Shown: positions 1 through 11,234 of the stretch, in pieces
Numbering within the stretch: the stretch's first letter is position 1
Layout of the letters: the number at the start of each line of letters is the position of its first letter
Source: Atherix ibis
Lineage: Eukaryota; Arthropoda; Insecta; Diptera; Athericidae
Assembly: GCA_958298945.1 (NCBI GenBank)
Contig: OY282607.1
Location: forward strand, 72,594,868 to 72,658,867
Direction of reading: 5' to 3'
Length of the DNA stretch: 64,000 nt
Translations under genes and position numbers: made by a program
Notes under the pieces: generated by a model
What the model saw: the letters and a program-made list of their open reading frames with translations, nothing else
Told to the model about the DNA's origin: nothing
Databases searched by the model: none

Positions 1-1169
1 CGTTATTGCGCAATCACCTCCTAACCGAGTAGACGACACTCTCTCACTTAAAACGATTCCAATGCCGACTTGCGACTAACGTGCCGAAGCATTAAAGCTG
101 AATGTGCAACTCGGCCCCTGCCCTGAGGTGAGTTGATAAAAGCCGACTCCGACTCCGACTTTATATATAAATGAAAATAAACAAAAGCACTAACAATAAT
201 AAGACAACAACAATAACAACAACAACAAAATAAAAGAAAACAAAACTGAGAATAAACGGAAGAACCAACAATAAAAAACAACATCACCACAATATTGGTC
301 AAATGCGCGAGTGCCCGATTTATTTACAAAACTTTTCTCTCTCCATAAGCCCGAGAATAATTTTCGTCTCGACATTCTCAATAATTCTTCTCATTTTTTT
401 CTTCTCTTACTCTCTCGTAATACAATATGAATTCTTATTTTTCATTATATTGTATTCACACAATATGAAATCATCAACACAAGTGAATTTTAAAATATGA
501 ATGAGCGCGTCCACGCATGTATAATAGCAACAGGTGCATGCGTAGAGGTGAACTTTTATTAGATTCCACTTAATTTAGCTGCGTGCATATACGAGTACAC
601 CATTTGGGCTAGAAGCACTCGTACGGAATATGCTCGTACAGAATATGTGAAGAGAAATATTAGAATTTTTACTCGTACGAACGATTCTCAACAGAGAAGT
701 TTTGATCTTTTATACTCGGTATTTAAAAGTGTTACCAACTCCCTCAATATTCAATTTTTAGCGTCCAGCGCGTTTTTTTTTTCAAAAATTAAAAATATTA
801 TATGTTGGTCATGTTTTGATAATTGTTTTTTATTCAACTGTATTTCAGGCATCATTTTATTTTTCAAAAAGTATGTTGTTCACTGATACGACAGTCAATG
901 CAATACAATATCGTTCAGATTACTAAATGAAACCCAAATGGAGAAGGACCTACACTGAGAAGTCTTTATCTATTATGCAGAGCTATTTGCATCTCCAATA
1001 AAAAAACAATTAAATTTAACGACAGTCATTTCACTCTGGAAACTGTTCTTCACCAATCGAGTGATCCTATACTTTGCGTAATGCAACACGACCTACTTAA
1101 CATTAGTGGTACCGCAACAATGCGCTCATCGTCTATCGCGATAAACTATCTGTAATTCAGTGCTTGCAG
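1..1169. other. Non-coding AT-rich stretch with microsatellite and small tandem repeat
   Basis: I see no gene here. The first 170 bases are richer in GC and contain a short GACTCC repeat. A CAA/CAACAA microsatellite lies near 202-229. A 15-bp unit (CTCGTACGGAATATG) is tandemly repeated twice at 618-647 with one mismatch. The hydrophobic reading frames on the minus strand near the start are translations of the simple repeat and are not convincing genes. Confidence 0.6.
618..647 (+). repeat. 15-bp direct tandem repeat, two copies
   Basis: Copy 1 (618-632) and copy 2 (633-647) match at 14 of 15 positions. Each contains CTCGTAC, related to the ACTCGTA motif that recurs across the window. Confidence 0.8.
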
Positions 1170-1240
1170 GTATGAGTATAGTCAATATGCCTCAAAGCCA
1201 AATTCCTCCATTCGTAGGCAGACAAGCTCTTTATTTGTTT
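1170..1240 (+). CDS. Candidate internal exon, Ser/Arg-rich, unrecognised
   Basis: A TGCTTGCAG acceptor precedes 71 bases that are open in one frame for 23 codons. GTATGT, a strong donor, follows. The frame needs one base from the previous exon and leaves one base over. It reads YEYSQYASKPNSSIRRQTSS then LFV. The RRQTSS piece resembles a kinase-type site in a cytoplasmic linker. The pyrimidine tract before the acceptor is weak, and the phase does not join directly to the candidate exon at 2621, so another exon would be needed between them. I do not recognise the protein. It may be chance. Confidence 0.22.
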
Positions 1241-2620
1241 GTATGTAAAAGTCCTTTAGACATAATCCAGGGGCCACTTTATACCGCCACGTCTGTGGGG
1301 CCATTTGACAGACAAACAGGTAAATACGAGTATCTAAACGTTCTTACTAAGTAATTGGCTTCCTAAGAAAATTTCGGCAGTTACTTAGCAAGTTTACTGA
1401 AATTTACCAGTCATACCCTACTCTTCTGTAATCCTTAGCTCACTTTTTCTTGCATATTAAATGAATACCACTAAGTTTAGAATTACTTTAGAAGCAGTAT
1501 TCTTCCAATTGTGAATTCCTGTGCTTAATTTTTAACAAAAAATTAATCTATTCCCTAATATAGAAAAAAAAATCGAACATAACTACATAATTACCTGAAA
1601 CTACCTTATCATTATTATGCTGCTATAAAGCAACCTCCACAAGACCTTCCATACATAAAAATAAATTTTCTAAAAAAAATATTTTCACTATCTTTTTTAC
1701 TATAGTAAAATAATTAAGATTACTCAAAAATTAATAATTATTTGATTTTACATTAACTTAACTTTGATTAACTTTTAAAACTTTGTAGGCCATTCAAAAA
1801 AAATTTAAATTTAATTCAAGCAGAATTCTTTTAAAAACTCTGAGACAATATAAGTGTATGAACAAAAATTATATTCGAAAAAAAATTTAATTGAAAACCA
1901 AATATAAATTATACTTACTAAAATAATAATAATAATAATTTAAAAAAATTCTATTAAATACAATATTTTCTTGATGTAAACATAATTAGTTCTTAAAGAC
2001 CTTGGCGAGTGAAAATTACAAGTATCCAGCTTATACTCGTAGTAATGACTTAAGTATATATAATGACATTTTTTAGAAAAATTTCAGTTATTGCAGGAGA
2101 CAATTAACATATTATTCAAACGATAGTTTTTAATGAACATTTTACATTACCTATCTTATTGTCTTTAGATATTTAAGGTTTTATTGTATAAAGTTGTTTA
2201 AACAAAAAATAATTTTAAATATATGGTAAGCAATAAAATGCATCTTGATTAAAAATTTAACTTTTTTATAAATATCATAATTTTATTGCAAGTGCGCAGA
2301 ATACACTATAATAACACTTCGAAATACATATGTCACTGGCAACACAAAAATCTAACCAGAACTATAGAGAAGGATTTTTTAAAAACCCTTTTACCTAACT
2401 GTATATACATATCTACCTATGGTATGCTCTCAAATTGAAGTACTTATTAATATTCTCTTAAAGAAGATTTTGAAGACAAAATGTTTGTCGTTGTATTTTG
2501 TACTTCAATATGTAGCCGGGCATGATGGACTGCAATTTTTAAATGCATATATTGTATACACATACGAGTATATGTGTATTTGTAATGAATTTAATTGTAG
2601 ATTTCCTCTCACCATATCAG
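1241..2620. other. AT-rich non-coding stretch
   Basis: Very AT-rich sequence with an AAT microsatellite near 1922-1939. A reading frame from about 2419 continues into the candidate exon at 2621 but in a different frame, and it has no recognisable content. Nothing else can be supported. Confidence 0.5.
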
Positions 2621-2735
2621 ATTCTGTGATGAATTTACAGTATACCATAATTGGAATAATGAAAATAAACAGCAATCAAGAAGGTCTGCCTCTGAAGGAA
2701 GTATTTATTCGCACTCAAGACAATCCGATCAGGTG
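2621..2735 (+). CDS. Candidate internal exon, Ser-rich, unrecognised
   Basis: The acceptor has a good pyrimidine tract (TTTCCTCTCACCATATCAG just upstream). The exon needs two bases from the previous exon and then stays open for 38 codons to a possible donor, either GTG|GTAAAT ending at 2735 or CAG|GTGGTA ending at 2732. The peptide contains KQQSRRSASEGSIYSHSRQS, which looks like a phosphorylatable cytoplasmic linker and not a translated AT repeat. A second frame is also open across this stretch, which weakens the call. I cannot assign a family. If real it belongs to a plus-strand gene whose introns could overlap the minus-strand C1 gene. Confidence 0.33.
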
Positions 2736-3233
2736 GTAAATGGTAGTAGTTTGATTATTAATTCGTTTGAGACCAATGTAAACAATATTTGAAATTATTT
2801 TTTAAAGAAAACAATTAATTCTCTGAGAACAGTTTTTTTTATTCTTTCTTATATTCACATACATAATTTTGTGCTAATATTCGTTGGTATAATAAGGCAG
2901 ACTAACATTGAATCGTAATTAATCTAAACTACAAAACTGAATTGGTATACAAATTAATTTCCTAAAAGTCAATCAATAAATTTCTTATGAACTAATATAA
3001 ACTTTGATAAAACTATTTTTATTAGATTTTTACCTTTTCGCTTTCAATAAAAGAAATTATTTGTAGTAAAAAGAAACGTAAATGCGGTAAAGTAAGAGTT
3101 GCATGAATATATTTTTGCAACTGAAATAAGTTTTTTAAGAAACATACTTTTTTTTATAAAGTAAATTAGTTCTCTATGCAAATTTAGCGAACATACTATT
3201 CGATATGTTATTAATATTACATTATATAATATA
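2736..3233. other. AT-rich non-coding stretch
   Basis: I see no gene, repeat or transposon end in this interval. Confidence 0.5.
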
Positions 3234-3643
3234 CAGGCTCGGCCAACTTGGACTAACTGATTTAAAAATCATAAAAGTGTTTTTTTTTATTTTTTTTTTT
3301 GCAGATTACAAAATTTTATATTCTTTTTATACTATTGTTACAATACATTTTAATACTGGCACAGCTCCCAGTACAAACATGATGAGAAACTAACCCGTTT
3401 TGAGGAGCGTGATGCAGTGTTTGATGAGCCGACCTATTCGAAATGAACAAGCTATGGAGGCTATACGCGAAAGTGTCAACGATGATCCATCTGTGTCTAT
3501 TCGTAGACGTGCTACTCAATTGGGTATCTCCATAACATCACTACGACACATTTTTAAAGTTGATCTAAGGATGTTTGCATATAAGGTATGCAGAACATCG
3601 GTTACAATATGCCAAAGTCAGTCCAAGTTGGCCCACCCTCTTT
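3234..3643 (+). mobile_element. Short deletion derivative of a DD41D-like Tc1/mariner element
   Basis: The two ends are inverted copies of one another: GGCCAACTTGGACTAACT near 3241 and its reverse complement with one change near 3620-3637. Only about 400 bases separate them. Between the ends is one N-terminal helix-turn-helix piece (about 3433-3585). It reads AIRESVNDDPSVSIRRRATQ, followed by LGIS and a YKV motif. This matches the DNA-binding half of the insect transposases whose later parts are seen at 17.6, 25.8, 44.5 and 53.6 kb. All catalytic coding is missing, so it is a non-autonomous, MITE-like copy. Membership of the same family is inferred from the protein similarity. Confidence 0.7.
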
Positions 3644-5172
3644 TTTTCTACATAGTTATAAAAGAATTTTTATATACGTTTTACTACGACTCTTAAATAG
3701 TCACTAAGATTTAAAAAATATTAAATATTTTGTAAAAATAGAGTTGTTATAATTTTACTTAATTATATAATTATTTACCCCATACTTAAATTACATACTA
3801 TTTCATATCTTCCAATATACAAACGCTAAATCGTAATATTAATAAATACTGAATAATTTTCCAATGCACTGATATTTGATATGTATAATAAGCTTAAGCT
3901 TTGAGCGCTATTTACCACATATACCTGACAAATTCTGAAAAAAACAACAAATATGACTATATGTTTTTATTGGAATGTAAATGGTAAAGGAGTAAATAGC
4001 CAGTATTTCTACTAGAAAATTACAGGTAATACTATTATTAGCATTATAGAAATATGAGATATTGGATTTTGAACAAACTAATGAATGAACTTAGCTTTTG
4101 AGTTATATTGTATAATCTGCAATTCACAAATAGTAGAATGTATATTATATATGTAATAATATTTGAGGAAGTGCCCAAATTTGGTGGCATTGAGACGTCT
4201 GCATCTCATATGCCATGTTCTTGAGGTCGAATCCAGCTAATTGTACAGTACGAATAAATGCAATCGTTTAGTATCTTGTTTTTAATATCTATTTTTGTTT
4301 TTTTTTTAGTTTTACAGAAAATATAATAACGAATACTTATTTTAATTTATTTTGAATAAATTTGTTTACGATAATTTTAGAAATAAAAAAAATCAAACAA
4401 TATTTTGCGACTTTCCAATATTCCTACTCTAATAAAAATTCAAAAAGCACCTCATAAAGCACATAATATAAGATATATTATCTACAATTTGGAATATATT
4501 TTAAACAGTTTAATAATAAATATAAACGGAAACAAATATTCCTCATTAGGAGTATACATTCGTATATAAACTATTTATTATGTAGTTAAAGAGAAGTTCG
4601 GAAAGCTGTCCATATACTCTAACAGATATTAAGTATTAAATTGAATGATATTGAATCGTTTCTAAATTGCATGTAATTCTCAGTTACATATTCCATTCGT
4701 TCTTGAGTCAAACGTTTTACGGGCAGATAATCTACACATATCTGCCCATAGTAAAAAATGGGAAAAAAATTCTATTACTAGTATTTCTATTAATAAAACG
4801 TATAAACTCGATTTTATTGTTTACACAAAAATTTCATTTCTAGATAACTCATAATTAAAATCAACTTTCATTTAAACGATCTTATTTTCAAATGCAAAAC
4901 ACAATCCACGAACATGACTAATATTTTATAATAAAATCGCTACCGCATTAGGAATGAAATCATCTCGAGAATGTTATATAATTTGAATAGTTAAAAAAAC
5001 AATTATTTTTATTTCGATGTTTATAAGTAGATAATAAAAATATGATAGTTTTTTTTTTTTATCTTATACAGTCTCATATATTGTATATAATAATCTATTT
5101 TGTTATAATATCGAAAACTTTTTCAAATTTGTAATATACAAATTCAAATTAGAATTTTTAATTATTTATATA
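3644..5172. other. AT-rich non-coding stretch with one small hairpin
   Basis: No coding remnant is recognised. The only structured feature is the hairpin at 4185-4215, listed separately. Confidence 0.5.
4185..4215 (+). repeat. Imperfect hairpin, possibly a tRNA-like remnant
   Basis: TGGCATTGAGA pairs with TCTCAtATGCCA, an 11-bp stem with one bulge and an 8-base loop. GAGGTCGAATCC, which resembles a tRNA B box, follows at about 4222. No acceptor stem or convincing cloverleaf can be drawn, so this could be a decayed tRNA-derived SINE or just a hairpin. Confidence 0.25.
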
Positions 5173-5870
5173 CACAGTGTGTCTCAAAAATAATAGGACT
5201 TTATAATTAAATCATTTAACATGCAGCGCCATCTATTGAAAATTTACAGCCATTTCAAAAAAAGAAAAAGTGTGCTAAGGCTACAAAACAAAAATGGCGG
5301 GGATATCATCATAATATGGTCCTTTCATCTTGGTTTTCAGTTTTGGAAATAGAAAAGAGGCACATGGTGATAGATCAGGCGAATATAGAGAAATCCGTTT
5401 ATTCATCAAAAATTCGTTCACTTTTTTGGTCTTGTGAGGTGGTGCATTATCATGCATGTGGAACAAAATGCGAACAGACCTTTCTTTTACCCAAATCTTC
5501 AGTTAAAATTCTCCAAATAGTGTTTTTACTCGTATTTAATTCCTCAGCCAACATTGTCGTAGTAAAGTTTGCATCGATACCAATGATTTCACGAACTTTT
5601 TCCACCAATTCAGCACGATTACACTAGCTTCTGGACGACCTGCCCTTAGGTCGTCCTTTAAATCCTCACGAGCATTTTTAAATCGTGTAAACCACGTATA
5701 AACTTGAGTACGACTCATACAATCATCACCATAAACTTTTTCCATCAATTCGTATGCCTCAGCGAATTTTTTTTCAAAATTTTATATGTGCTCTTTTTTG
5801 TTTTGTAATATTACCATACCTACTTTTTTTATTGGAATGGCTGTAACTCTCACATCTGTCATCCGATCTA
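5173..5870 (-). mobile_element. Internally deleted mariner-like element, transposase halves fused
   Basis: A TA dinucleotide at 5171-5172 is followed by a mariner-type end (CACAGTGTGTCTCAAAAATA). Read on the minus strand, a transposase helix-turn-helix region is visible at about 5740-5480: VYGDDCMSRTQVYTWFTRFK, then DDLRAGRP, then REIIGIDANFTTTMLAEELN. It reaches CSHFVPH and then jumps directly to HDNAPPH and YSPDLSPCASFLFPKLK. The region with the first catalytic aspartate and about 100 residues after it are missing. The third catalytic aspartate also appears replaced (PCAS where PCDF/SDF is usual). There are frameshifts after RAGRP. I could not find the partner end on the right. Confidence 0.72.
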
Positions 5871-6179
5871 ATGAATTTAGGTTCGTTTGAAAAATCATAT
5901 ACTATGTATGATAAATGAGTTTACAATAATAAGGATTATGAAAATATTATTTGACCATTCAGGTGCTAATCAAAATAATACTTCATGTATTGAATTTTTG
6001 TTAATAGGAAAAGTCGTAGTTTAATATAAAATAATAATTAAAAAAATTAACTTATTCCCTAATTTAAAAAAAAAAAATAATGAAAATATTATTTTTAATA
6101 ATTTTCTTTTTAATTTTACAAATATCTACAACTGCAATGAAGATTTAGATAATAGTATTAATTAAGGTGAAGAATTTCG
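5871..6179. other. AT-rich non-coding stretch
   Basis: Nothing recognisable. The missing right end of the 5.2 kb mariner should be near here but is not visible. Confidence 0.4.
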
Positions 6180-6509
6180 GATGGATGTTGTATGAAGCAA
6201 GAAATGTGGTAAGGACAGATTGGATTGTCGTATGTGTAAATGGGACCAACTATGCTGAATATTGGAGAAAAATTCAACAGTTTGTTAGCTTCATTTAGTC
6301 AGAAATACCGGTTTCAGAAATGATTTAAGTATTAGGAAATATGGGGAAGGCAGGATCCAATGGGACAATACTTCTAACTCGATCAAAAGCTTGACTAATA
6401 TCAATAAATATAATGGGACAATACCTCTAAGGAGGATGTAATGCAATCGGCAACTGGTTTGAAGCAGACACCGAATCGATGGTTGGAACTTAAATTGAAG
6501 CATTCGCAT
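6180..6509 (-). mobile_element. Non-LTR retrotransposon reverse transcriptase fragment
   Basis: On the minus strand the stretch from about 6500 to 6290 encodes, across frameshifts, a piece with DISQAFDRV, which matches reverse transcriptase motif A (F/Y-x-D-x-x-x-A-F-D), followed by PYFLILKSFL. Jockey-type elements have a closely similar block here. Another 100 bases continue with weak similarity towards the next RT block. No ends, polyA tail or target duplication are visible, so this is an old internal fragment. Confidence 0.6.
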
Positions 6510-8941
6510 ATGGGATATTAGCGGGAGGGGGGAAAATTTGTTTCATAAAATTATATTGGAAGTTTTTTTATAACTTCTCATAATATAACTGCTTAAAAAC
6601 AAATATTTGAGATAATCAGATAGATTTGCCTGAAATTATTATAAATAAAAAAATTATAAAAACTAAAATCTAATAAAATTGTGAAATTTTTGTTTTGAAA
6701 TAAAAATATATAATTTTCCAAAAGGTAAAATTCAGAAAAATTTTTTTTCTGTATTTAAGAAAGTAAATCTAAAATTTTATAATATTATTAAATTAGTTTT
6801 AAACTATAAAAAGAATGAAAGAAAACGGGAATGAAATCAACTTAAAGATAGAAAACCTATTTCAATACCAATAACATTTCTCTTCCTATATAGTGTACCT
6901 GTAGATCAAAAGAAGTTATCTCCTGCCACTTTCTTGAATTACTTCCGCAATAACATAGTTATAGTTTTCCTATCCCTTTGGAAATACACACAGACATATT
7001 TAATTTTTGTTTGGTTGATAATCAATTTTTTATTGACCTCCTTCACATATGAATTAAGTGAGAATAATCTTGTTGTTCTACACGTAATACGCATATGCGT
7101 TTTGCTATATAACCCGAACGTATGCCCATACATCATGGCCATATGGCCAGTCATCAATAACTTGAAAAGATTCGAAAAGATGAACAACGTGATAACTCAT
7201 TTTTTGTTCTTATTCCAAGTGGATTCCAAGAGGAAGCATATGTTTTAATGCTCTTAGTTGAAAGATTCAGATAACTCCTCCATAATTTTTCTGCATTTCC
7301 ATCCCATATTCTTTCTCTGTTCCACCTAAAAATTATCTTTGTCTACTTCTTATCTAAATAAAAAATGACTACATATTTAAAACAACTACAAATAAAAATA
7401 CAGTTTTGACGGTGCATTTTTATAGAATTTTTTTATATCTATGGTAGTGTGTATAGTAAATGTTCAATTGAAGGAAATTCAACCCGTTGGATTAAACTCT
7501 CTTCCTGTTAACCAATCAGTTTTCCTTCCAAATATCTCTTATTCCCCTTTTCTTATTTTTTAAAATTACATTCATTTTTGAAAAATATTATGATCTTAAG
7601 GCATATAAACATCAAACGGGTGTGTTGAATAATTTTTCGTCTATTTTCTAATTACAGTCAATATATTCCAACATATCGAAAATATTTACGATACTCAATA
7701 GATATAATTATTCCATAGCTATAGTTTCGACCATATTTTATTAGTAACTTGATATTTTTCATTTGTGTATCTTTCATTAAATCAAGTACTATTTTGTAAA
7801 GATAGTTTCAAGAAAACCACAAAGATTCCAAAATACTCACCATGTTTCAGGAAAATTATAAATTTGTACTATTTTTTCCATTCAGTATTTATTAGGAAAA
7901 TCTTAAATCAATAGTAAAAAAGTGTAGCGATTTTTTCGAAAACTTATTCTATTGTTGAGTTGAAAATTTTCTTTTTTTGTCTAGTTCTTTTTTTAGATTA
8001 TATTTACATGAAATTGATTTTTTCCAAATTTCGATAGTCATTTCTATTTAAAAGTTTTTTTTAGCTATATAACACGATGAACTTCAGAAGAATAAATTTA
8101 ATTTCATTCAATACCCCCATTTTGGTGGTTCGTTTTGATAAATAACTTATAGTCGGTTTTGTTAGCTTTTGTGAAAAATTTAAAATTCTAAAGATGTTGG
8201 ACTTTTTAAATGCCTGAACTTTTATAAAAAAAAATAGTAAAATGTAAAAAATATAAATATTGATGGTATTAACAATTCAATACAAAATTTAAACTCAACT
8301 AATAAAATTCGTTTTAAATTCTTGAATCAATTGTTTTTTTATTACATATTATTAAGTAGAGAGTTTTTTTAAATAATTTTTGCCATAGTACACTATGTAA
8401 ATTAATTACAAAATATTTTCGATATTTATTTATAATTGCCACTTAAATCCTTTTAATAGAGTTAAATAATAATAACATTATATAAAGCCTTAAATTGGAT
8501 GAAAATGTAAAAAATAAATACTCAGTACTCTTATTTCTAAGAAAAACAAATTATTAAATATAGTAAATTATGTTTATGAAGATTTTTTTGTTGAAAAAGC
8601 CTAGAATATTACCCGTCGTAGTCATAGTGAAATTACATACACAATAATATTATAAAAAACAAAAATTAAGATAACAGCATAAACTAAAAAAAAAATACAA
8701 TAAATAAAAATTTAAGAGCCTATTATTTTTAAAATATTTTGAATTTTATAATTTTCATTTAATTTGGAATATTTATAAAATTAGTCTACATAATTATAGT
8801 CAACAAATTAATATAAAAAAGAAATAATCGAAAAAAAAGATAAAAATTAATTCCATTTGCCAATCAAAATTAAATAATTAATTGAAAGTACAAAATTTGT
8901 AAGGAAAAATTCAAGACATAGCAAATACAAAAACCACTTAC
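6510..8941. other. AT-rich stretch, probably intron of the minus-strand C1 gene
   Basis: The exon at 8942-10288 ends at a GTAAGT donor on the minus strand, so its intron should run into this interval. I could not identify the next exon; it should supply the last cysteine of the C1 finger within a few residues. Reading frames near 6934-7248 are open on both strands but have no recognisable content. Confidence 0.4.
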
Positions 8942-10288
8942 CATCGATGGTATACACCATTCGTGGCATGTTAGACTACAGCTCCGACATTTTATAACAG
9001 AATTCGGCTTCAATAGCAAAGACTCATGACAAACTTGACAGAGCTTTGCAACGCGTGAACCATAGCACAGCTGGAATTCGTGCCGAATTGGTGCCGGAAG
9101 TGGCAACGACGATACGCTGTCATAGCTTGCCGTTGAAGATTGGTGGTGGTCTGAGTTAGTCTGTTGCTCTGCGGTGGGTCGAACTTCCGCCTGATGGATC
9201 TGGATGGATGTTGCGGTACTTTGGGTTTTTCTTTGCACTGTTGCTGTTAGCTGAATATATTGGTCCACCTGTTCGTTATGATTCTTTTTCGATATTGTTT
9301 GAACAGATCCTATGTTTTGTGGATGAAGTGTAATGAAACGGTTACTATGGTCATTTTGTGGTCGTTTTCGAGGCGATCTGGATACTTCATCGTCTATGAA
9401 TGGAATACTTTCATCGTTTTTATACAATGCCAGCCCACCGCAATCAGACTGTGATATTTCTTCCGTATTTGATGGTAACTCCTGCCTCGGCTGCTGTTGT
9501 ATTGGACTATCTGGCGGATGGATTATAATCTCACATCTCTGACTAGTGTCTTCCACATCTTCTATTCTAATAAGTGGAATTTCGTCGTAATTACCCGCAT
9601 TTTCTTTTTTCATCGCTTCTACGTCTACTCTGTTGACATTTTCATTTATCTTGCTGTTGGCGATATTGTCATTGCTTCTAGTACTTTCGGTGGCTGGGCT
9701 TTTTGCACTGCCCTGACTGACCCTTTGATCAACATTAGTTCGGCGACAAGAACTCGCATCTTTCACGTTTTCACTATTCTTGATAGTGCCGTTGTTAACA
9801 CCGCAAACCACTTTCCCATTTGATATTTGTTGAGTTTTATTTTCAAAATCATTGTCTTGGCCATTCTTTAATGAAAACCTTACACTGACCAATTGCTTTG
9901 AGATTTTTCCATTTTCATTTTTGAAATTTCTTGTTTTTGATGCTTCAACTTCAATTCCGGATTTTGGTACTAACGGCTGTGTTTCAATGATATCCTTGCT
10001 CGACTGCTTCTTTTGACGTTTCTTTTTCAGTAATTTCAATTCACCACAATTACCATTGACAGCTGTCTTATCTCTTGTTAAATCACTTGGCCGTACCGTA
10101 TGTGAACCAATAAGAATTTTTTGTGTTTGATCAATTTTATGACGTCCTGATTGTGTTGAGTATAGTTTTTCGCCCAATGGAACCAATTGTAAATTGTGTG
10201 TATCGTCAGTCTGAAAACCGGAAAAATTTTCAAACATTATTTTATCGTATAGGAATTTTTATAAGAATCAAAGATTGCATGATGTAAT
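8942..10288 (-). CDS. C1-type zinc finger protein, first coding exon
   Basis: This is the best host gene piece. On the minus strand a clean acceptor (TTGTTGTTTTCAG) ends at 10289. After 51 bases of leader that contain in-frame stops, the ATG at 10237 opens 432 codons, ending at the phase-0 donor ATG|GTAAGT (8942/8941). Residues 1 to about 380 are Ser/Asn/Gln-rich and probably disordered. Residues 386-432 are a C1 finger: H-x13-C-x2-C-x13-C-x2-C-x4-H-x2-C, with HEF at the start and CQVC, KCRSC and HEWC as metal-binding blocks. C1 fingers bind diacylglycerol or act as adaptors in kinases, RhoGAPs, RhoGEFs and SH3 adaptors; this one cannot be assigned because the rest of the protein is on unseen exons. 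The last ligand is cut off by the intron. The open frame continues about 23 codons past the donor, but that part looks like intron. Confidence 0.82.
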
Positions 10289-11081
10289 CTGAAAACAACA
10301 ATATTACATACAGAAGGGCAAATCGAAAAAAATGCATTTAAAATAAATAAACGGAAATCCAACAAGGAAGAAAATTATACGTCTTCGATTTATCGTATTT
10401 TATTTAACTGAAAGTTGAGTGATTGTTGTCAGATACTCGCATACTAATTTTGTTTCTTCATTCTGATATCTTAAACACGCAAAGTACAAATTATACTTTC
10501 TTCAATTTATTTAAAATTGAATTAATACAAAATGTCTAGATATTATTAATTATAATTTCAACAATGTCAAATCAATTTGAGTTTTTTTTTTTAATTATTT
10601 GTTTTTATTCTTAAATATACATTAGGAAATATTTATAAAATGTAAAATCATGTTTAAGCCTGAAATGTAATTGTTAATAAAAGTTGATGAATGTTAAGTT
10701 GTTAAATTACCTGCAATATGTTTTCAGACTATTTAAAATGTATTATTTAATATTGAAAATATAAAAATAATTATTAGTTAAATATGAATATTCTTATCAA
10801 ACAATAATTGTCATTAAAATTTAAATATTTCAAAAAATTGTCAAAAATCAGATATTTTTTAAAAGAACATTTTTAACCACAAAAAAATTCATTCAACTAT
10901 AAAATTATTTTGTTATTTAAGAGTACTTTCTACAATAAATTCAAATAAAGAATGTTTAACAGAAAATGAATGTTTTTTTACACCACTGTATGCATGTCAA
11001 CATAGGCTATTTCCAAATAAAAATCCAAATTAAACAAATTGCAGTCAATTAAATGCGAATACATGTTCTTCCTAATTGCAG
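10289..11081. other. AT-rich stretch, intron upstream of the C1 exon
   Basis: The acceptor at 10289 implies that the 5' untranslated exon and promoter of the C1 gene lie to the right. I could not identify them. Confidence 0.4.
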
Positions 11082-11234
11082 CTTATGTTTGCACCTACAG
11101 AAGATGTGCACGAAACTAAATTTACCACCAATAGAGAAATATTAAAAGCATTCATTGAAATCTTAGAAGAAAAAACAGAACCACTTGCACATATTAGTAG
11201 ATCTTCAATAAGGGAAAAGTTTAAATGGAGATGA
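11082..11234 (+). CDS. Candidate terminal exon, unrecognised
   Basis: The acceptor TTCTTCCTAATTGCAG is followed by CTT ATG and 48 further codons to TGA at 11232. AATAAA polyA signals follow at about 11310 and 11330. The peptide contains TEDVHETKFTTNREILKAFI, then EILEEKTEPLAHISRSSIRE, and ends KFKWR. The PLAHISRSSIR block loosely resembles the start of a SOCS box (L-x-H-L-x-R-x-x-I-R), but this is a weak resemblance. Phase, coding-like composition, a nearby polyA signal and a good acceptor together make a real last exon plausible. The strand is opposite to that of the C1 gene. Confidence 0.42.
   Translation, partial: LMFAPTEDVHETKFTTNREILKAFIEILEEKTEPLAHISRSSIREKFKWR

Noticed and set aside
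2419..2739. 106-codon plus-strand frame.
   Set aside because: AT-driven composition with no domain. The alternative frame after the acceptor at 2620 has a more protein-like content, so I chose that one.
4170..4245. tRNA gene.
   Set aside because: A B-box-like GGTCGAATCC is present but no acceptor stem or cloverleaf forms; the stem-loop at 4185 crosses the D and anticodon arms.
6934..7248. 104-codon plus-strand and 82-codon minus-strand frames over the same bases.
   Set aside because: Both are h-rich or hydrophobic readings of AT-rich DNA with no splice context or recognisable motif.
8870..8941. Continuation of the C1 protein frame past the donor (MVSGFCICYVLNF...).
   Set aside because: It begins exactly at a strong GTAAGT donor, is hydrophobic and AT-driven, and lacks the expected last C1 ligand spacing; read as intron.
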